DNA of 25,162 nt from Pigoraptor chileana (Eukaryota; Opisthokonta; Filasterea): contig CALSCR010002847.1 in the NCBI GenBank assembly GCA_943704495.1, forward strand, positions 1-25,162, written 5' to 3'. Position numbers and translations under genes: made by a program. The notes beneath the pieces are model-generated. The model did no database searches, was not told where the DNA came from, and worked only from the letters and a program-made list of their open reading frames with translations. Of the stretch, positions 21,000 through 25,162 are shown in pieces (position 1 is the stretch's first letter; the number at the start of each line of letters is the position of its first letter).

Positions 21000-23104
21000 T
21001 CACACCTTCACGAATATCTTCTTGCGGTACATTACGTAGCTGATGAAGACCCACGTGGACACCCCGAGAAGTGCGCTGCCGAGTTCCGCCGCGTGCGTAT
21101 CCTTGTGCTTGAAACTAAACGGAAAATAGCTCTGGAAAACCTCGCTTCCGCAATATACTACGATTGAGTTCATACCTGAGTAAGTGAGAGGGCGATGTTT
21201 GGATGGGAAAGTGAGGTTGAGATTGGTTGGTGCCCAAAATAACGCACACACAAACACACACACACACACTCACTAACTCACTAACTCACCAGGGAATCTC
21301 CACGGGGAGCCAATCCACCACCTTCGCATGTCGATGACAAAGTAGAAGAGCGAGAGGAAGCAAAATCCCGTCCCCGCCATCACAAGAATGAACGACACGG
21401 ACCACAGATTCTTGTTGATGGGGATGGGGCCGCCGTCCTTCTCTCCAAAGCACAGCAGCGTGCCAATTGCGCCAGTCACCACGCCCCACACGAGCCACCG
21501 CACGAGCCGCTGGCCGTGAGAGCTGTAGATAACAATAACACGCCCCGCCTGTGCAGCGACAATGCCGGTGGAGACGAGTGCGTGAGTGAGAGCGTGTGAA
21601 AGTGGGAGAGAGGTGTGTGAAATGTAGGATTCGGGTCAGTGACTTAAACGCTGAGCCCATCGAATTCACAAATTCACAAAGAGAGAGAGACCGAGAGAGG
21701 GAGAGAGACCTGCAGTACTCAAAACGCCTGTGACAACACCAGCAGAGTCAATTTATAACACAGGGCTCGTCCTTGAATATAAAGAGAAGACCCAACACAC
21801 ACACGCATACGCATATACACAAACAAGCATATACAGCACACACACATACACATACACATACACAACAGCACATACAATGCACATACACATACACAACAAC
21901 ACATGCAATGCACATACATACACACCCGCACACACACAAGCACACATTTGCGCAGACACACGCCATCCCACACCACACACACACACTGAGCCCCACATGA
22001 TCATGGGGAGGATTCAGTGGCACACGCAAACAGCGACTCACCTGATATCCGAGATATGTCAGCGCAATCGAAGTGAGGCAGCCGAGAATGCCCTCAGGAT
22101 CGAATGGAACGGTCGTCTGGTATGTTGTCATGCACGTGGGAGTTGCATATATGTGGTCGCGGCCAAGGACAACACGGTCTATGTATCCCGCCGCCCCTCC
22201 CGTGCACTCCTCGTACTGTTTGCGTGGTGTATGTATGTGTGTGGAAAGTAGTAAGAAAGTACAGAGAGAATGAAGAAAAAGTAAATGTCTCGGTCAATAA
22301 TAAGAACAGATGTGGAGGAAATACACAGGTGCGACACATCCATTCTACAAACGCGCGGTACAGCTGGCACACAGATCCCCTTTGATAAGATTCGAAAAAG
22401 CTAATTCAATATACATATATCCCCGATGGCGCTTCGTTAGTCACTCACCGCTCCACCCATGTCCAGACCGCCTGCGCCGAGGTAACCGCGCCCACATCCG
22501 GGTACGTCCAGTAGGAACGTTACTATTACGTGGACGGCGATTAGAATGAGAATCACCAACCAGTGAAGCACGTGTGCAGTGATGTCTTGAAAGGGACCGA
22601 ACTGTGTATGCATGTATATAAATAAACGTGAGTGTGCGTGTGTGTGTGTGTTAGGTAAACTGAGCACCCCAATATCGGTCGACGTCAACAAACACTACTG
22701 TCATTGTCATCACAGTATGTATGGTTGTCCCTTCCCCCCAAACTCTCACCAACACACACACACTCTCTCTCTCCCTCCCTCCTTTGTGGAGTCCATGGGC
22801 ACAGCGCCTATGACACTGACTTGAATCCTACATCTCTCCCTCCCTCCCTGCCAACACTCTGTCAGAGGTTGCATTCCACGTACCCTCGTGTCGACCATCG
22901 GCACAAACAGAACGATGAGAGAGACAAACATGTACGATACTCCGAATCGCTGGAGAACACCAGGAATGCGCCAGTATCCGAGGTCATGTCCTGCGACCCA
23001 CAGTGGCAGCAGACACCGGAAGAATTAGTAAAGAGGTGTTGTACGCAAGTGTCAGGTGTAGTGTCCTTGCAATCCACAAGATATGCATGATGGACAGCAC
23101 ACAA

Positions 23105-23137
<33 letters not shown>

Positions 23138-24574
23138 AACACAAACACACAAACACACAAACACAAACACACACCGTTGTTGAGAAAGAGACCAAGTGCA
23201 AACAGAGTCGCAGATCGTTGGAGTATTTTGAGAATGAGTTTGCGCGTTGACGTCCCGCGGCGGTGGATCGACTCGAAAGAGATTGCCATAGAACATCCCA
23301 TCATGAACAGAAACCTGCGACAGTGCATGCGAGTACGATTCCGTGTGTGTGAGTGTGTGTGTGAGTGTGTGTGTGTGTGTGTGTGTGGTTGGCGGAGAGT
23401 GTACATGTGCCCTTAATAGAGAGAAGAGACGGCGAAGAATTAACATAACTCACCATGGAAAAACAAGGTCTGCAACGGTGAGGCCATTCCACGTCGAGTG
23501 CTGGAAAAAGTAGTATCCGCCGCCGCCGTAATTGACAAAGATCATAATGGCAAGCGAAAATCTGCACACGACATTGAATTGGGAATTAACAGAAAATACG
23601 AGGGGTAAATGAGGCCGGAATCCATTCACCCATGCTCACTCGCCAGGACTGATTCCAAGTATGCGCAATGAGGTGGTGTCAACCCATCCCACACACACTC
23701 ACAAACATACGCACACGCACATACACATACACACGCACAAACACACACATACACATACACATGCACAAACACACACACATACACACGCACATACACACAC
23801 ACGCACACGCACACACGCACACGCACACACGCACACACGCACACACGCACACACGCACACACGCACGCACCCGCGGAACGTGTCAAGAGAGCGGAGTCGC
23901 CCGTCGTTCTCCTCCTCCTGCTCGCCCCCGAGTGGGCGGGACGCAGATGTGTCGTCCGGGACGCCGAGGTCAGTGTTGATCAGCTTTTCATAATCGTAAG
24001 AGCTCGATGCAAAAAAGGGCACACTGTTTACAACGCTGCGGCTGACACTCCATTGTTTGATTACGCGCGGAATCGCAAATGCAAACAATGTAACAGCGAT
24101 GGCGATTGCAAATGCCACAGCCAATGCTGCGGATGTGGCGACGAAGAGAGACGTTGATTAATGGTAATGAAGCAAAAAAAAGGGGTAAATAAAAATTGGT
24201 GGTGCAACATTGAAGCTTGTGACAAACTGAGAAGGCAAATGCAAGGTCGCAATCCCACGCACTTTCAAGGAAATACATAGACACAAACATGTAGTCCATA
24301 TACATATGCAAATGCAAATGCACATACACATACACATACACATACACATACCCACATCGACACACACATGTATATATAGTAAGCATACACATACACGCAC
24401 ATACACACACACCACATCCTCATACACGTAGTGGCTTACCAATATATGGATTGTTTGGTTCCACATCCTCAAAAATGATGGCACTCGTTTTCGGTGAGTT
24501 ATCAAATATGTAAACTGAATAAACTCCATGTTCGGATGCATGCACTCGCATCCTGGATGTTCCGGAAATGTGTT

Positions 24575-24613
<39 letters not shown>

Positions 24614-25081
24614 GCGTTTGTGGGCATGTGTGCGTCAAGAAAATGGGAACGTGCGTCTGTGAGTAATGGTGACATTTCAGTGAATGCCTCAACTATAATA
24701 TGCATCAAAATGCATTTGACTCCGATGACTCTGCGAAGGCCATAGTGGCACGACATAGATACGTCCCAAGCACACGCACACACACACGACACGCACTCCA
24801 CACCAACAAGCCGCTGTGCACACAGAGACCCACAATCACGGAGGCACCCCATCCCCACTCACGTGTCATTTGGATAATCTCCTCCGTCGGGATTAGAAAA
24901 ACGTAGCTCAAGAGGGAAATTGATCAGAAGATTCACTTCCGCCGTCCCGCGGGGCGGCACATCGCTCGCCGCTACTTGGAATGCACACTCGTGGCAGTCG
25001 GTCGACCGCATGAGGAATGTGATCGAATCGGTGATAAGCATGTTGACGAGACGGAAGTGCGCTCGATCCATGCCCACATTG
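21000..25081 (-). CDS. HGSNAT: Heparan-alpha-glucosaminide N-acetyltransferase-like (5' end outside window)
   Basis: Predicted multi-pass lysosomal enzyme passing an acetyl group from cytosolic acetyl-CoA to terminal glucosamine in the lumen. Exons: 25081-24863, 24552-24440, 24126-23871, 23561-23454, 23314-23175, 22990-22884, 22601-22449, 22215-22042, 21548-21290, 21175-21000, phase-consistent, 567 residues visible. Close to human HGSNAT throughout: luminal [47 protein letters not shown] (contains the family's active-site His), [75 protein letters not shown], and the end [20 protein letters not shown] with YRKKIFVKV. Only the N-terminal leader and start are missing. An organism without animal-type heparan sulfate may use another glycan; that is inference. 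Confidence 0.95.
21621..21712 (+). repeat. Dispersed ~55-nt repeat, copy H, with GA-rich tail
   Basis: AATGTAGGATTCGGGTCAGT, then GCTGAGCCCATCGAATTCAC and a (GA)n-like tail. It lies in HGSNAT-like intron 22041-21549, opposite to the gene's direction. Confidence 0.6.
21795..22000. repeat. CA-rich degenerate repeat tract
   Basis: CACATACACATACACAACA-type units in HGSNAT-like intron 22041-21549; GT-rich on the sense strand and near the 5' end of the intron. Confidence 0.85.
22783..22833 (-). repeat. Dispersed ~55-nt repeat, copy B (best preserved)
   Basis: The minus strand reads GTAGGATTCAAGTCAGTGTC, then ATAGGCGCTGTGCCCATGGA and CTCCACAAAGGAGGGAGGG with a GA/GT tail. In HGSNAT-like intron 22883-22602, same orientation as the gene. 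Confidence 0.75.
23099..23174. repeat. (CA)n/(CAAA)-type repeat at a splice donor
   Basis: On the minus strand the HGSNAT-like intron 23174-22991 opens GTGTGTGTTTGTG and continues as GT-rich repeat for about 75 nt, so the donor is the first unit of the repeat. Confidence 0.85.
23690..23870. repeat. Long degenerate (CA)n tract at a splice donor
   Basis: About 180 nt of CACACGCA/CACATACA units. On the sense strand it is GT-rich and starts directly at the GTGCGT donor of HGSNAT-like intron 23870-23562. Confidence 0.9.
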
Positions 25082-25084
25082 CTG

Positions 25085-25087
<3 letters not shown>

Positions 25088-25162
<75 letters not shown>
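25088..25162. repeat. (TG)n microsatellite at the window end
   Basis: At least 37 uninterrupted TG units to the end of the window. On the sense strand of the HGSNAT-like gene it is (CA)n ending about 4 nt before the acceptor AG at 25083-25082. Confidence 0.95.

Noticed and set aside
22783-22870. tRNA-like A and B boxes in dispersed-repeat copy B
   Set aside because: The B-box-like block recurs in several copies, but the A-box-like TTGGCAGGGAGG is only in copy B and lies in a purine tract; not enough to call a Pol III gene.

Overview
This is a stretch of nuclear DNA from a eukaryote, most likely a free-living single-celled one. The genes are split by many GT-AG introns of about 100-570 nt, exons are clearly richer in G+C than introns, and the introns and gaps are packed with (CA)n/(GT)n, (TA)n and minisatellites. 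The proteins (Integrator subunit 2, HGSNAT, a CRT-like transporter, a ZDHHC3/7-type acyltransferase) exclude bacteria and archaea. I cannot name the species; a protist is the best inference. All exon borders below come from reading the sequence by hand, using homology from memory plus splice-site and reading-phase agreement.

Layout: (1) 1-1891, minus: ZDHHC3/7-like palmitoyltransferase, cut by the window edge, with an apparent 6-nt micro-exon carrying the catalytic cysteine. (2) 1892-3151: divergent intergenic region. (3) 3152-8622, plus: INTS2, five exons, complete. (4) 8623-9367: convergent gap with a distinct lower-GC, protein-like stretch. (5) 9368-13887, minus: a receptor-like membrane protein with signal peptide, leucine-rich repeats, cysteine-rich GCC2/GCC3-like repeats, three transmembrane helices and a FAM13-like cytosolic end. 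(6) 13888-14717: divergent gap. (7) 14718-17708, plus: CRT-like transporter, seven exons. (8) 18381-19832, plus: two-PDZ scaffold with many basophilic kinase sites. (9) 19833-20999: convergent gap with a 30-bp minisatellite and copies of a dispersed repeat. (10) 21000-25081, minus: HGSNAT-like lysosomal acetyltransferase, ten exons visible, 5' end outside the window.

The genes do not form a pathway. HGSNAT and the CRT-like protein are both expected in lysosome-type membranes, the DHHC enzyme in the Golgi, INTS2 in the nucleus, and the LRR receptor and PDZ protein probably at membranes. The most unusual signals are at RNA-processing scale: the micro-exon that completes the DHHC active site; introns with GT-rich 5' ends and CA-rich 3' ends that could fold back on themselves; a telomere-like G-quadruplex motif lying on a splice donor just before the FAM13-like exons; and an unnamed ~55-nt repeat in at least eight copies, six of them in introns.
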